Of a DNA stretch of 64,000 nt, positions 35,937-45,137 are shown one piece after another. The DNA lies in NCBI RefSeq assembly GCF_003337375.1, contig NZ_QPJD01000004.1, positions 226,866-290,865 of the forward strand, written 5' to 3'. The notes under the pieces were generated by a model. The model ran no database searches and was not told the origin of the DNA. It saw only the letters and a program-made list of their open reading frames with translations. Source of the stretch: Paenibacillus prosopidis (GTDB lineage Bacteria; Bacillota; Bacilli; Paenibacillales; Paenibacillaceae). The translations under genes were made by a program, and so were the position numbers. Position 1 is the stretch's first letter. Each line of letters opens with the position of its first letter.

Positions 35937-36633
35937 GTGAAACCAAAAGTGCTCATTGTCGAGGACGAACAGCGCATTCGGGAGTTAATTGCCGATTATT
36001 TGGAGGGAAGACGGCTTAGACTGGTGCGAATGCGCACGGGGCGATTTGGCCTTGGACACGTTCCGCGAGCACGCCCCTCAGCTCGTTATTCTCGATATTT
36101 TAATGCCGGGGCTGGATGGGTATGACGTATGCGAGGAGATCCGTACCATATCGGATGTGCCGGTCGTGTTCCTAACGGCCAAGTCGGAAGAAGACGATAA
36201 ATTGCTCGGGTATGACCTGGGCGCCGACGATTACATAACCAAACCGTTCAGCCCGAAAGTGTTAACGGCCAAAATAAAAGCATTGCTCAAACGGGCGGAA
36301 ACGACGAATAAAGCTGTGCCATCCGAGACCTCTGACGAATGGGTCCAAGTAGAGGATTTAACGTTGGATCTGGCGGCGAGGGAAGCTTCCCTTGACGGTA
36401 CCCCTCTTGCTCTATCGGCGAAAGAATTCGATTTGCTGCTGCACTTCGTCCGCAACCGCAACCGTGTCCTCAACCGCGACATGCTGCTTGACGCCGTGTG
36501 GGGATACGATTACGAAGGATATATCCGGACTGTGGATACACATGTGAAACGTCTGCGCCAAAAGCTCGGGGTTCGGGCGGAATGGATTGTTACATTGAGA
36601 GGTACCGGATACAGGATGAAGGTGACGCCGTGA
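35937..36633 (+). pseudogene. OmpR-family response regulator (single-base frameshift)
   Basis: The N-terminal half from the GTG at 35937 reads KPKVLIVEDEQRIRELIADYLE in one frame. The rest (DGLDWCECARGDLAL, the phospho-Asp in LVILDILMPGLDGYDV, FLTAKSEEDDK, then the winged helix ending RGTGYRMKV) is in another. Removing one G from the GGG at about 36004-36006 joins the two halves into a normal 231-residue regulator. The inserted base lies in a homopolymer and the remaining sequence is intact, so sequence error is possible. It overlaps the sensor kinase start by GTGA. Confidence 0.8.
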
Positions 36634-38237
36634 CCCATTGGAGACATTCCGTCGCCTTTCGGCTGTTCACCCTTACTTTTGTTGTTATCATGCTTTTTTT
36701 AAGTGTGCTGTTGGCAGTGCTCGCGGGAAGCTTCTCCTCGTTCTATGAGCGTCGGCAGATTAAGGACATTACGCAGGAAATGAATCTCATTCGTGACCGG
36801 TATGTAAAAGCAGGAGCGTCGTCTCTCCCCGTAGAACGGTTCCCTCCTTATTTTTTCCAGTTCGAAAATGACTATTATGCGATGATTTCTTTGGTGACGC
36901 TGGAGAATGGCAAGATTACTATCCTGAGAGGTAAGCAGGACGTCACCGGCGATTCGTTAGAGAATGAATTGCCTCCGTTTTTTAGCCCTGGTCCCGATGA
37001 GCAGTCCCGCAAGTTCATGCTGGCGCTTCAGGAATGGCAGCGGGACTGGCATGCGGTTGAGCAGGTTATGAACCAGTCCAAGACGCTTGTGTACCGTTCT
37101 CCGGGAACTGGCTCACTTAACTCCGGCAGCGATCAACTGATCGCGGTCGCACCGATTGAAACCGGCGGGAGCACCGAAGGCACTATGCTCTTTGCCATAT
37201 CCTCGCTTCAGCCGGTTATCGGAGCAGCAAAGGTTATTCGCGACTTCTCTTGGTATGCATTTGGAGTTGCGTTCGTGCTGGTGCCCGTCCTCGCCTTCCT
37301 GTATGCTGGCATTCTCACCAAACCGCTCCGCTCCTTGAACGAGCTTGCAGGCAGGCTCGCATCGCTCGATTTTTCCACCCGCATCCGGTGGCGCCGCAAG
37401 GACGAAATAGGCGAACTTGCACGGACTTTCGATTTCTTGGCAGATAACCTGCAAGGGGCTCTATTGGAGCTCCACGAAGCCAACGACAAGCTGCGGGAGG
37501 ATATCGAGAAGGAGAAAGCACTGGAGCGGATGCGCCGCGATTTCGTAGCCGGGGTTTCGCATGAGCTCAAAACGCCGCTTAGCTTGATCGGAGGGTATGC
37601 GGAAGGGTTAAAGGACAACATCGGAACCGGAGCCAAACGGGAGAAATACGTGGAGGTCATTATGGACGAGACCAGGCGCATGTCGGCTATTGTCGGCGAC
37701 ATGCTGGACCTATCCCATCTCGAATCCGGTCAATATCGGCTGAGCCGCGTGCCGTTCGATGCCTCGGAGCTGCTCAAGGAATCTGCCGAACGCGCGGATG
37801 CGCTCGGAGCGGAGAAAAATGTCCGTATGGAATTGTCCTTGCCGGTTGAAGGCGGCGGAATGGTCGAGGTATCCGCAGACCGGTTCCGGATCGGCCAAGT
37901 GCTGACCAATCTGGTGACGAACGCGGTGCGCCACGCTCCGGTTGGAGGAAGGGTCACGCTTACAGCTTCCCGGGACGGCGGCGAATGGCACTTCTCCGTC
38001 CATAATGAAGGTGATCCCATACCCGAGGCGGAACTCCCGCGCATATGGAGCCAATTTTACCGGGTGGACAAAGCGCGCGCCCGGGATAGCGGTGGAACAG
38101 GAATCGGGCTCGCCATCGTGAAGCAAATTCTCGATCTGCACGGCAGCCGGTACGATGTGCGCAACGAGCAGGGGGGCGTGACTTTCGCCTTCACTCTTCC
38201 TGCGAATGGCATAGGAACTTTGAAGAGCGGCAACTAA
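36630..38237 (+). CDS. HAMP-containing sensor histidine kinase (EnvZ/BaeS-like)
   Basis: This 535-residue kinase starts at the GTG at 36630, which overlaps the regulator stop; AAGGTG precedes it. Two membrane segments (about 13-33 and 205-230) enclose an extracellular sensing region. The HAMP domain (ILTKPLRSLNELAGRLASLD) is followed by the H-box FVAGVSHELKTPLSLIGGY with His near 311 and the ATPase domain with NLVTNAVRHAP and GGTGIGLAIV. It is the partner of the upstream regulator. The divergent importer with its HlyD-type protein is the likely target. Confidence 0.92.
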   Translation: MTHWRHSVAFRLFTLTFVVIMLFLSVLLAVLAGSFSSFYERRQIKDITQEMNLIRDRYVKAGASSLPVERFPPYFFQFENDYYAMISLVTLENGKITILRGKQDVTGDSLENELPPFFSPGPDEQSRKFMLALQEWQRDWHAVEQVMNQSKTLVYRSPGTGSLNSGSDQLIAVAPIETGGSTEGTMLFAISSLQPVIGAAKVIRDFSWYAFGVAFVLVPVLAFLYAGILTKPLRSLNELAGRLASLDFSTRIRWRRKDEIGELARTFDFLADNLQGALLELHEANDKLREDIEKEKALERMRRDFVAGVSHELKTPLSLIGGYAEGLKDNIGTGAKREKYVEVIMDETRRMSAIVGDMLDLSHLESGQYRLSRVPFDASELLKESAERADALGAEKNVRMELSLPVEGGGMVEVSADRFRIGQVLTNLVTNAVRHAPVGGRVTLTASRDGGEWHFSVHNEGDPIPEAELPRIWSQFYRVDKARARDSGGTGIGLAIVKQILDLHGSRYDVRNEQGGVTFAFTLPANGIGTLKSGN

Positions 38238-38242
38238 ATAAA

Positions 38243-38276
38243 AGCCACAATCGTCCGATCGATTGTGGCTCTTACA
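38243..38276 (+). terminator. Hairpin after the sensor kinase gene
   Basis: AGCCACAATCG (38243-38253) pairs perfectly with CGATTGTGGCT (38260-38270) around TCCGAT. The following CTTACATT is not a strong T-run, so it is a likely but not optimal terminator. Confidence 0.65.
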
Positions 38277-38412
38277 TTAAAGGGTATAGACGTATGAATT
38301 TTCTAAAAAAGTTTCCCAATGGGCAATGCGCCTTATTAAAATCAGCCTTTATACCTAATGACCAACGTAACTCTTGCTGCATTGCAAAAGCTTCTCTCAG
38401 CTTGTCACTCAT
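38272..38412 (-). CDS. Possible small protein of 46 residues
   Basis: An ATG at 38412 with AAAGG 7 bases upstream opens a 46-residue frame (MSDKLREAFAMQQEL at the start, FIRLYPLM at the end) that stops at the base of the preceding hairpin. No family is recognised. It is basic and may be chance, or a leftover of a rearrangement that also left the dehydrogenase remnant next to it. Confidence 0.25.
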   Translation of the reverse strand: MSDKLREAFAMQQELRWSLGIKADFNKAHCPLGNFFRKFIRLYPLM

Positions 38413-38438
38413 GAGGTGCCTTTCGACTTGCAAATAAG

Positions 38439-38825
38439 TTATGATAAGTCAACAACAACCTTGATTGCCCCTTTGGCTTCGATCGCCACCTTGAAGGCTT
38501 CTTGGATATCGTCCTGCTTATAGACCTGTGTGACGATATTCGCAATATTTGATTTATTATTTTTCAGGTGATCAACGACTTTGGAAATATCCTCGTGCGT
38601 ATACCCGCTTGCGCCCTGAATATGCAGTTCTTTGGACATGATTTGGGCTAGGCTGACCGGCACTTCATTCTTATACACCGCAATAATCGAAATTCTCGCA
38701 TGAGATTTAACGATTTTCATAACATTTTCGAACAGAACAACCGCACCGGCTACATCAATGAAAGCATCAACATCCGGCACGGGTGTAGGAGGACAATCTA
38801 AAAGTTGTGCTATAAAATATAACAA
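38439..38825 (-). pseudogene. Remnant of a zinc-type alcohol dehydrogenase (C-terminal part)
   Basis: The last 110 residues or so match the C-terminal part of medium-chain dehydrogenases of the butanediol/threonine dehydrogenase type (VDAFIDVAGA, then IAVYKNEVPVSLAQIMSKELHI with QGASGY, then IKVVVDLS). The N-terminal catalytic zinc domain and most of the Rossmann motif are missing. The first 15 or so residues from the frame start show no homology. The bases 38826-38986 upstream hold no dehydrogenase sequence, so the 5' part was deleted. Confidence 0.8.
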
Positions 38826-38986
38826 AATTGACTTTACGTCTCACATATTCATAAGGCTAATAGAACGAACCAGTCTCCTTTCATGGCGGCTGGTTCATTT
38901 CTTTATCACTTTTTCTTTAATTTTAATTGCTGTACCAGTAAGTTTTATTAATTTTTGCAGAGATATCTCTTTAGTAGGATCGGAAC

Positions 38987-40804
38987 CTACCGCGCTTTCG
39001 TCTGAAGGCCAGCTCGGCGCTGTTGTGTCACTAACTGGATACTATCTGAATTATAAATAACCTTCACTTTGTACTGGCTAGGTAAACCCACAGTCTCAAC
39101 TGAAGAAAATTGTCCATTCCGTTGATGCTTACCATGGGTTATGATCGTGACGACGCCGTTATCAGGTACATAATTATCCGAAAAATTCAGACGTAATTTC
39201 CCATTTGGATTTACCGCACCCTTGATTTCGAGCAGATCATTTTTACTGCTAAGGTTGAGCTCAAGTGTACCGCCCGCAGATTGTGTGTAATTTCCGCCGA
39301 TGATCATCTTTCCAGAAACATTTTCAATTAAGGTTCCTGCGTTGTTCGCAACATCGCCGCTGCCGAACGCCGTCGCCGAATCGCCCACGAGTGTACCAGC
39401 GTTGATCTGTGTACCTCCGGAAAAAGTATTTTTGCCCTGCAGCTTTAAAGTACCTGTTCCCTCTTTTGTTAGCTTTCCTGTGCCGGAAATATCGTTCCGC
39501 CAGCGATCGAGTGCATAGAAGCCGCCTTTGCCGGCATCCATTGTCACGGTAACGTCGCGGTTGAAGGCGCCATAGCCGTCTGCGGCAGCAAACAGATTCA
39601 GACGTCCCCATCCTTCCGGATCATCGAGCAACGGATAACCGGACGGCAGGCCGGTCGTAGCCATTACCTCACGACGCTGCTCGTCGCTCAAGTAAGGCTG
39701 GCGAGTCTCCAGCAGCACCTCGGCGCCCTTCGGAACCACTACGGCTTCCGTCGTTGAAGCGATTGGCGTGAATCCATAGGTCAGGCGTTCGGTATACTCC
39801 TCTTTATTCTTCTCATAATCGCTGAAGCGATCTTCTGCCGTGCCCGTTTCGTTCAACAGGATCTCATGAGCCTGATCGTACGCGGCTTGCTTAAGCTCTG
39901 CATTATCCGGGTCCGCCAGAGCAGCAGCTGCCAGCGCCGTAGCCGTAACTCGTCCGCCCATGACATCAAGCGGCGAGTGCATGCCGGCAACGATCCGGCT
40001 ATTGCCCATCTCGGAAGCGCGGGTCAGCATCTCCTGGAACCGTTCAGGCACTGCATAAGCCAGCGCCAGCGAGGCGAGATACGAGGCGTTCGTATGACCG
40101 CTCGGGAAGCCGCCATCCGTAGCCGGCGTGTCGGTATTTCTCGCAGGAACCAGCGTAGGCACGATGACAGAAGTATCAAGCCAACGCCATGGACGCATAT
40201 AGTTGTAATAGTTTTTAGCCGGCGTGGTCGAAGCATAGTTGCCGCGCAGCTTGCCGATCAGGTCGACCATTTTGCCGAGCTCAGAGTCCGAATTGCCGCC
40301 TTTATTGGCTCCGTTGCCGTCGTTGTACTTGACCGTCGTGGCGTCGCCCGGGATGCTCGTAATGGTGGTGTGCGTTCCTGTTTTCTCGCGGTACACGTCC
40401 GCCAGCGAACCAAGACCGTCAACGGCTCCGTATGTTTGGTTGCGCCGGTCGTCGTAATAAGCCGCGATCTCCTCTTCCTCCGTACGGGTTTCGGCAAGAT
40501 CAGCCACATACTGGATGTTGGCGTCCAACACTTCGCTGTTCAGCTTGGTGCCGTTGTCCCACGAAGATCCTGGCGTCCAGAGATCCAGATACTTGGACAG
40601 TAATCCGATCGTCGGGTTGGAATCAACCGTCTTATTAGCTGAGGAGTTGTTCTTGTAACTATCGACAAAGTGACCCCAAGCCGGCGGTGACGGCGGATTT
40701 ACTGTCGATGGCTCTGAAGACGCGCTCGTATAACTTCCGCTCATTGAACTTACAAGTAATGACAGACCTAAAACTGCAGATAAATGCTTTCTTCTTATTT
40801 TCAT
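38987..40804 (-). CDS. Secreted PAP2-type acid phosphatase with autotransporter-type beta repeat
   Basis: This 605-residue protein has a signal peptide (MKIRRKHLSAVLGLSLLVSS). The class A acid phosphatase/PAP2 signature is complete: KNYYNYMRP near 194-202, PSGH near 232, and SRIVAGMHSPLD near 271-282, which supply the Lys/Arg, His and Asp of the phosphohistidine mechanism. The C-terminal 180 residues contain a passenger-associated repeat (TGTLKLQGKNTFSGGTQINA) typical of Gram-negative autotransporters and no beta-barrel. It ends basic, without an anchor. An upstream ATG at 40828 is possible. No clear operon partner. Confidence 0.85.
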   Translation of the reverse strand: MKIRRKHLSAVLGLSLLVSSMSGSYTSASSEPSTVNPPSPPAWGHFVDSYKNNSSANKTVDSNPTIGLLSKYLDLWTPGSSWDNGTKLNSEVLDANIQYVADLAETRTEEEEIAAYYDDRRNQTYGAVDGLGSLADVYREKTGTHTTITSIPGDATTVKYNDGNGANKGGNSDSELGKMVDLIGKLRGNYASTTPAKNYYNYMRPWRWLDTSVIVPTLVPARNTDTPATDGGFPSGHTNASYLASLALAYAVPERFQEMLTRASEMGNSRIVAGMHSPLDVMGGRVTATALAAAALADPDNAELKQAAYDQAHEILLNETGTAEDRFSDYEKNKEEYTERLTYGFTPIASTTEAVVVPKGAEVLLETRQPYLSDEQRREVMATTGLPSGYPLLDDPEGWGRLNLFAAADGYGAFNRDVTVTMDAGKGGFYALDRWRNDISGTGKLTKEGTGTLKLQGKNTFSGGTQINAGTLVGDSATAFGSGDVANNAGTLIENVSGKMIIGGNYTQSAGGTLELNLSSKNDLLEIKGAVNPNGKLRLNFSDNYVPDNGVVTIITHGKHQRNGQFSSVETVGLPSQYKVKVIYNSDSIQLVTQQRRAGLQTKAR

Positions 40805-41069
40805 TTTCAAATCATTTCCTGTACCCATTCTCTTAAATCTTCCTCTCGTGAATAAGAATTTTGGTTCGACATCAATGTAGCATTGGGGTATATACGCTTC
40901 AATAAAACAATTTCCGTATTATATAAAAATGGTACTTTGATACAAGGGAAGCGGCATAAATGCGATTTCACACCATTGAAAAAGAAGCCCAGAAACCCCC
41001 GTGTTAAGTTTTAGTTAAGCCGCAAATCCAATTATCTATGTGTAGTATAATTTTGCGAGGGGGGAGAAG

Positions 41070-43397
41070 ATGATGCAAAAACGGAATTCAGTGTTTACCA
41101 ACCTGGCTATATCCTATTTAACGATCGTTATGGTCATTGTCCTTCTTCTTTGCTCTATCTTTTATATGTATTTTCCTAGAGACTACAATGAAGAAATAAG
41201 AACTAAAAATCAGATGGTTCTTGAGAATGCAGCAAATTATATCGAATCGGCCGTTTTTCAAAGAGTAAAAAAAATATATCTGGATCTTTCCCTAGGGCAA
41301 TCAGCCAACATCGATTTATATACAAAGAGTACTCTTCAGGGAAATTACAGCGAGATCATCGATATTCAGGAACTACTAAAGAATGAGGTCGCGAATAACT
41401 CGGATCTTGTTTATGCTGTTCATTTGTTTTATCCCAAACAAAAAGTTATGATTTCGTCTGTCTATGGGCTGAGATACTATGATGATGGAAGTAAAGACAC
41501 ATTCATGACTATGGATTGGATAGACAGGATGCGGAGTAATGATAAGAGCTTTTTATGGATGGAATCACGCTTGGTGCCCCAGGATATTTATACCAGTGTG
41601 TCTGGCAATAACAGCATGAATCCCTTGATCACATATGCCCATAGCTATCCTTTTAACGCCACCGGTGAAAATTGTGAACTGATGATTGCCATTGATATAA
41701 AGGAGGCTGCCATTAGTAAAATCATCCAAAACGTTATGCCTTCCGACTATAACAGCACGTTTATTATTGGTGAAAGCGGAGAAATCATTTCAGCAGCGGA
41801 TAAAGGATTACTTGGAAGCAGAACCGGTAACAACTCATACATGAATAAAATTTTATCTTCCAATGAGACTGCTGAAAGTTTCAATGCTACTATCGATAAT
41901 ATCCCTTATGTGGTGTCCCATCACAAATTTAAGACGAATGAATGGAAAATCTACAATATAACTGCCTCAGATAACTACTATAAGAAATCCATATTTCTAC
42001 AGAAGGTAGTACTGCTAATCTGTCTGCTGGCCATCATTGTGGGCATTGTCCTGTCCGGTATATTCACGATAGCAAGTTATAACCCTTTAAAACGTTTGAT
42101 GGGCAAAATCAAAGGTTTGTTTGACAATCCTGCCGGATCTGAGTTGAATGAATACACTTTAATTGATACTGCGATCAATAAGCTGACAACCAGGGTGAGC
42201 AGTCTTGAAGAAACCCTCCAGATCAACCATCCGGTTATCAAGCACAATGTTGTGCTTAACATACTCAGAAATAATTACAGTTCTGAAGAATTGGCAGAAC
42301 AACTGCAATCTCTGAATATATCAATGGCGTATTCCGATTACTGCTGCATGGTGATTGACCCGGTAAGTACAGGCTGCAAGGAACTTAGCTCCAAGACGAT
42401 CCAGTATGTAATATACAACCTAATCAATCAATTGGAAGCTGCGGTCATTGATGAAAGTCGTATCATTGCTGAAGAATTGCCGGATAAAAAAATAGTTGCC
42501 ATCGTGTGTACGAAAAATCCAGGGGAATGGCTAATCGAGCTGCTTAACGGCATGATCCTTACAGAAGTGAATCACCGTTTTGACCTGGAATATAAAGTAT
42601 CCTTGGGTCATTGGGTTCAACAATTTAAGGATGTTCATCACAGTTATGTTGAAGCTCAGATTCTTATGAAATATGGTTACTTCCTGCCTGAAGTTTCAAT
42701 GATAAACGATGTAAACCTGCTGAATAGGGAGAAAAGTAATCAAGAAATTCCGCATTCTATTCTCCTGAAGTTTAAAGAAAAGCTTCAGGCCAGGAATTTG
42801 AAGAGTGTTGTAGCAGCCCTAGACAATCTCATTGAACCTATGAAGGAAGGCATGTATTCAGCGGATTATTGCCATTTTATATTATTGAATACGGTATCTG
42901 TCTACTCGGATTACTTGAAAAGCGTGCGGTATAAACAAGCGGACAGTGTCAGGATGGATATACACAAGCAATATACGTCCATTTATAGCATCAACGGCTT
43001 TAGGGAGTGGTTGGTTCAGTCCATTACAGAATTTATAAGTCATATGGAGAAGCGAAGTGATGACCGAAATATGGAAAGCATCGAGGCGGTTAAGGAATAT
43101 ATCAGCAAGCACCTCTCAGAGGAGCTTTCTTTAGACACGGTTGCCGCTAAGGTCTATATAAGCCCCAAATACCTTAGCAAAATATTTAAGGAAGAGATCG
43201 GCATAAACTATACCGATTATGTAACCAAGAAGAGAATGGAGAAAGCATTGGAGCTAATGGCAACAAACAATATGACCGTAGAACAGATTGCGAATACTGT
43301 CGGATACGGTACATCAGCCTATTTCATCAAAAAATTTAAGGAAATCAACGGCTGTACGCCTAAAACCTATGTGCGGAGCTTAATGAAGCAGGCATAG
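41070..43397 (+). CDS. Membrane-bound AraC-family regulator with sensor domain
   Basis: This 775-residue protein has an N-terminal membrane segment (about 10-30), an extracellular dCache-like domain, a second segment (about 306-333: VVLLICLLAIIVGIVLSGIF), a cytoplasmic middle region and a C-terminal AraC helix-turn-helix (LDTVAAKVYISPKYLSKIF, then VGYGTSAYFIKKFKEING). Such one-component membrane regulators (AraC relatives of YesN) sense extracellular sugars. A G-rich ribosome site GAGGGGGGAG precedes tandem ATGs. A TATAAT box lies at 41046. It is followed in 33 bases by a solute-binding protein gene. Upstream bases 40805-41069 hold nothing else recognised. Confidence 0.88.
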   Translation: MMQKRNSVFTNLAISYLTIVMVIVLLLCSIFYMYFPRDYNEEIRTKNQMVLENAANYIESAVFQRVKKIYLDLSLGQSANIDLYTKSTLQGNYSEIIDIQELLKNEVANNSDLVYAVHLFYPKQKVMISSVYGLRYYDDGSKDTFMTMDWIDRMRSNDKSFLWMESRLVPQDIYTSVSGNNSMNPLITYAHSYPFNATGENCELMIAIDIKEAAISKIIQNVMPSDYNSTFIIGESGEIISAADKGLLGSRTGNNSYMNKILSSNETAESFNATIDNIPYVVSHHKFKTNEWKIYNITASDNYYKKSIFLQKVVLLICLLAIIVGIVLSGIFTIASYNPLKRLMGKIKGLFDNPAGSELNEYTLIDTAINKLTTRVSSLEETLQINHPVIKHNVVLNILRNNYSSEELAEQLQSLNISMAYSDYCCMVIDPVSTGCKELSSKTIQYVIYNLINQLEAAVIDESRIIAEELPDKKIVAIVCTKNPGEWLIELLNGMILTEVNHRFDLEYKVSLGHWVQQFKDVHHSYVEAQILMKYGYFLPEVSMINDVNLLNREKSNQEIPHSILLKFKEKLQARNLKSVVAALDNLIEPMKEGMYSADYCHFILLNTVSVYSDYLKSVRYKQADSVRMDIHKQYTSIYSINGFREWLVQSITEFISHMEKRSDDRNMESIEAVKEYISKHLSEELSLDTVAAKVYISPKYLSKIFKEEIGINYTDYVTKKRMEKALELMATNNMTVEQIANTVGYGTSAYFIKKFKEINGCTPKTYVRSLMKQA

Positions 43398-43430
43398 AAA
43401 ACAATAATAAATTTCAAATGAAAGGTTCAT

Positions 43431-45041
43431 ATGATGAAAACAAATAGACTTTCCCTGGTTGTCGTATTAATAACCCTATTGAGCAGTGCTTGTGGAACTC
43501 AGGAGGAAAAAAGTAAAGATAACCAAGGTTCAAATCATCCAGCAGCTTCTGTTGAAGACAAAAGATATAAAATATCGTGGACCATGCATCAGAACGAGCC
43601 TGTTCCTGAGAATGCAGAAATGATTAAATATATAGAAGATAAATTCAATGTGGATCTGGAGATATGGAATATCGAAAATAATAATTATGAAGCGCTCCTG
43701 GATCTCAGGCTTGCTCAAGGCGAGATCCCTGACCTCTTTCGGATAAGGAAACCGCAAGATTTATTGAAGTACCAGGCACAGGATGTGCTTGCCGAGATTC
43801 CAGAGGATGTTTTGAACAAGTATGCACCGAACATTATCAATACGATCAAAACAAACGCTTCCGGGTACCTGGATTATGGGAAAATTGGCGGGGAGTATTA
43901 TGGAATCCCTGTGGTAAGTCCAACTAACATCTATAGAATACCTGTGGTATACAGACAGGATTGGCTCGATCATCTTGGTCTTAAGGTCCCACAGACTTTA
44001 TCTGAATTCGAGAATGTCATGTATGCGTTCACCAATAAAGATCCTGATGGAAACGGCAAGAAAGATACTTACGGTCTTTCAAGTGAAGGATTAAATGTTG
44101 TTTTTGGAGCGTTTGGACAGATTGTCTTTGCCGAACAGCTTTACTTCGGAGAAAAGGATGATCATCTGGTCATCGGTGCTTTAGAACCTGAGATGAAGGA
44201 AGCCCTCCGCTACCTCCAAAAATGGTATAAGGATGGTATTATTGACCCTGAATTCATAACCGGAGAAAATAAAGGAGGCTACAAGCACCTGTCTCATGCC
44301 TTTATCAACGGCAGAATAGGTATGACCTCCATGGGCAACTACTACCACTGGATTCAAGCCGGTGATTATAAGATTATAAATGAACACGGCGAAGAAGTCC
44401 CTGTAGAAGCTGCTTTCAATTCGTTAGAGCTTTCAATAAAAAACCCAAATGCGAAAATTGTATTTGGACAACCCTTCACCGGACCGGAGGGAAAACGCGG
44501 ATCTAAAGCCTATGCTAAACTGATGAATTTTACAGCTATCGGTGCCGATGCAGCCAAAGAGCCGGGGAAGATGGAAATAATATTGCAAATTCTTGACTAT
44601 ATAAGCGCAAATCCAAACCAGGATGAATTTATGACATTGAAATACGGAGTATATGGGGAACATTGGAAATCGGTGGGGGAGTCCACTGACGATATCATTA
44701 TACTCCCTCCATTTGATGAAATGGTTAATTATACGAATCTGATTGGCTCCAATATTGGTATGACCGTTCCCAGCAAGCCTTTAGGCCGCAGAGAGCAATG
44801 GGCATCGACACTGAACCTGGATAAAAACGGCATATATAACGTCATGGAGGTTTCAACACCTTCTTTAATAAAGAACAGCTCAGAGCTTATAAAAATCAAA
44901 AACAAGGCCTATATTTCCATCATCACAGGGGACATGTCTCTTGATTACTTCGATACTTTCGTGAAGGAGTTTATGGCAGCAGGAGGAGATCAGGTATTAA
45001 AAGAGGCTAATGACTGGTTCCATAATAAAATAAAGAATTGA
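43431..45041 (+). CDS. LplA-type solute-binding lipoprotein without own permease
   Basis: This 536-residue extracellular lipoprotein has the signal MMKTNRLSLVVVLITLL and the lipobox SSAC with Cys near 21. The binding fold has WTMHQNEPVPENAEMIKYIE and FTNKDPDGNGKKDTYGL, a Ca-binding-like Asp/Asn stretch typical of LplA/YtcQ proteins. It is co-directional with the sensor-regulator gene and has no permease downstream. The permease pair at 52.6-54.5 kb is the nearest of matching type and may be shared. Substrate inferred to be a pectin-derived oligosaccharide. Confidence 0.88.
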   Translation: MMKTNRLSLVVVLITLLSSACGTQEEKSKDNQGSNHPAASVEDKRYKISWTMHQNEPVPENAEMIKYIEDKFNVDLEIWNIENNNYEALLDLRLAQGEIPDLFRIRKPQDLLKYQAQDVLAEIPEDVLNKYAPNIINTIKTNASGYLDYGKIGGEYYGIPVVSPTNIYRIPVVYRQDWLDHLGLKVPQTLSEFENVMYAFTNKDPDGNGKKDTYGLSSEGLNVVFGAFGQIVFAEQLYFGEKDDHLVIGALEPEMKEALRYLQKWYKDGIIDPEFITGENKGGYKHLSHAFINGRIGMTSMGNYYHWIQAGDYKIINEHGEEVPVEAAFNSLELSIKNPNAKIVFGQPFTGPEGKRGSKAYAKLMNFTAIGADAAKEPGKMEIILQILDYISANPNQDEFMTLKYGVYGEHWKSVGESTDDIIILPPFDEMVNYTNLIGSNIGMTVPSKPLGRREQWASTLNLDKNGIYNVMEVSTPSLIKNSSELIKIKNKAYISIITGDMSLDYFDTFVKEFMAAGGDQVLKEANDWFHNKIKN

Positions 45042-45090
45042 AGTTTCGAGTATTTATCAAAAGTCGACCGTCGTCTCTATTACCACAGAA

Positions 45091-45132
45091 AATGCCTCCC
45101 CGACACACAAGTTTGTGTATCAGGGAGGCATT
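45091..45132. terminator. Intrinsic terminator between binding protein and pectinase genes
   Basis: AATGCCTCCC pairs with GGGAGGCATT and an inner ACACAA pairs with TTGTGT. The minus strand side continues with ATTTTCTG. It closes the pectinase gene 6 bases past its stop and can serve the converging binding protein gene. Confidence 0.8.
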
Positions 45133-45137
45133 ATGGT

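Noticed and set aside
35752-35946. Minus-strand frame of 64 residues before the CTG-start permease
   Set aside because: It covers the divergent promoter, is low in complexity at its end and resembles no protein. A short leader peptide cannot be excluded, but nothing supports it.
38867-38896. Inverted repeat GAACCAG/CTGGTTC as terminator of the phosphatase gene
   Set aside because: The loop is 16 bases, the stem is 7 bp and no T-run follows on the minus strand.
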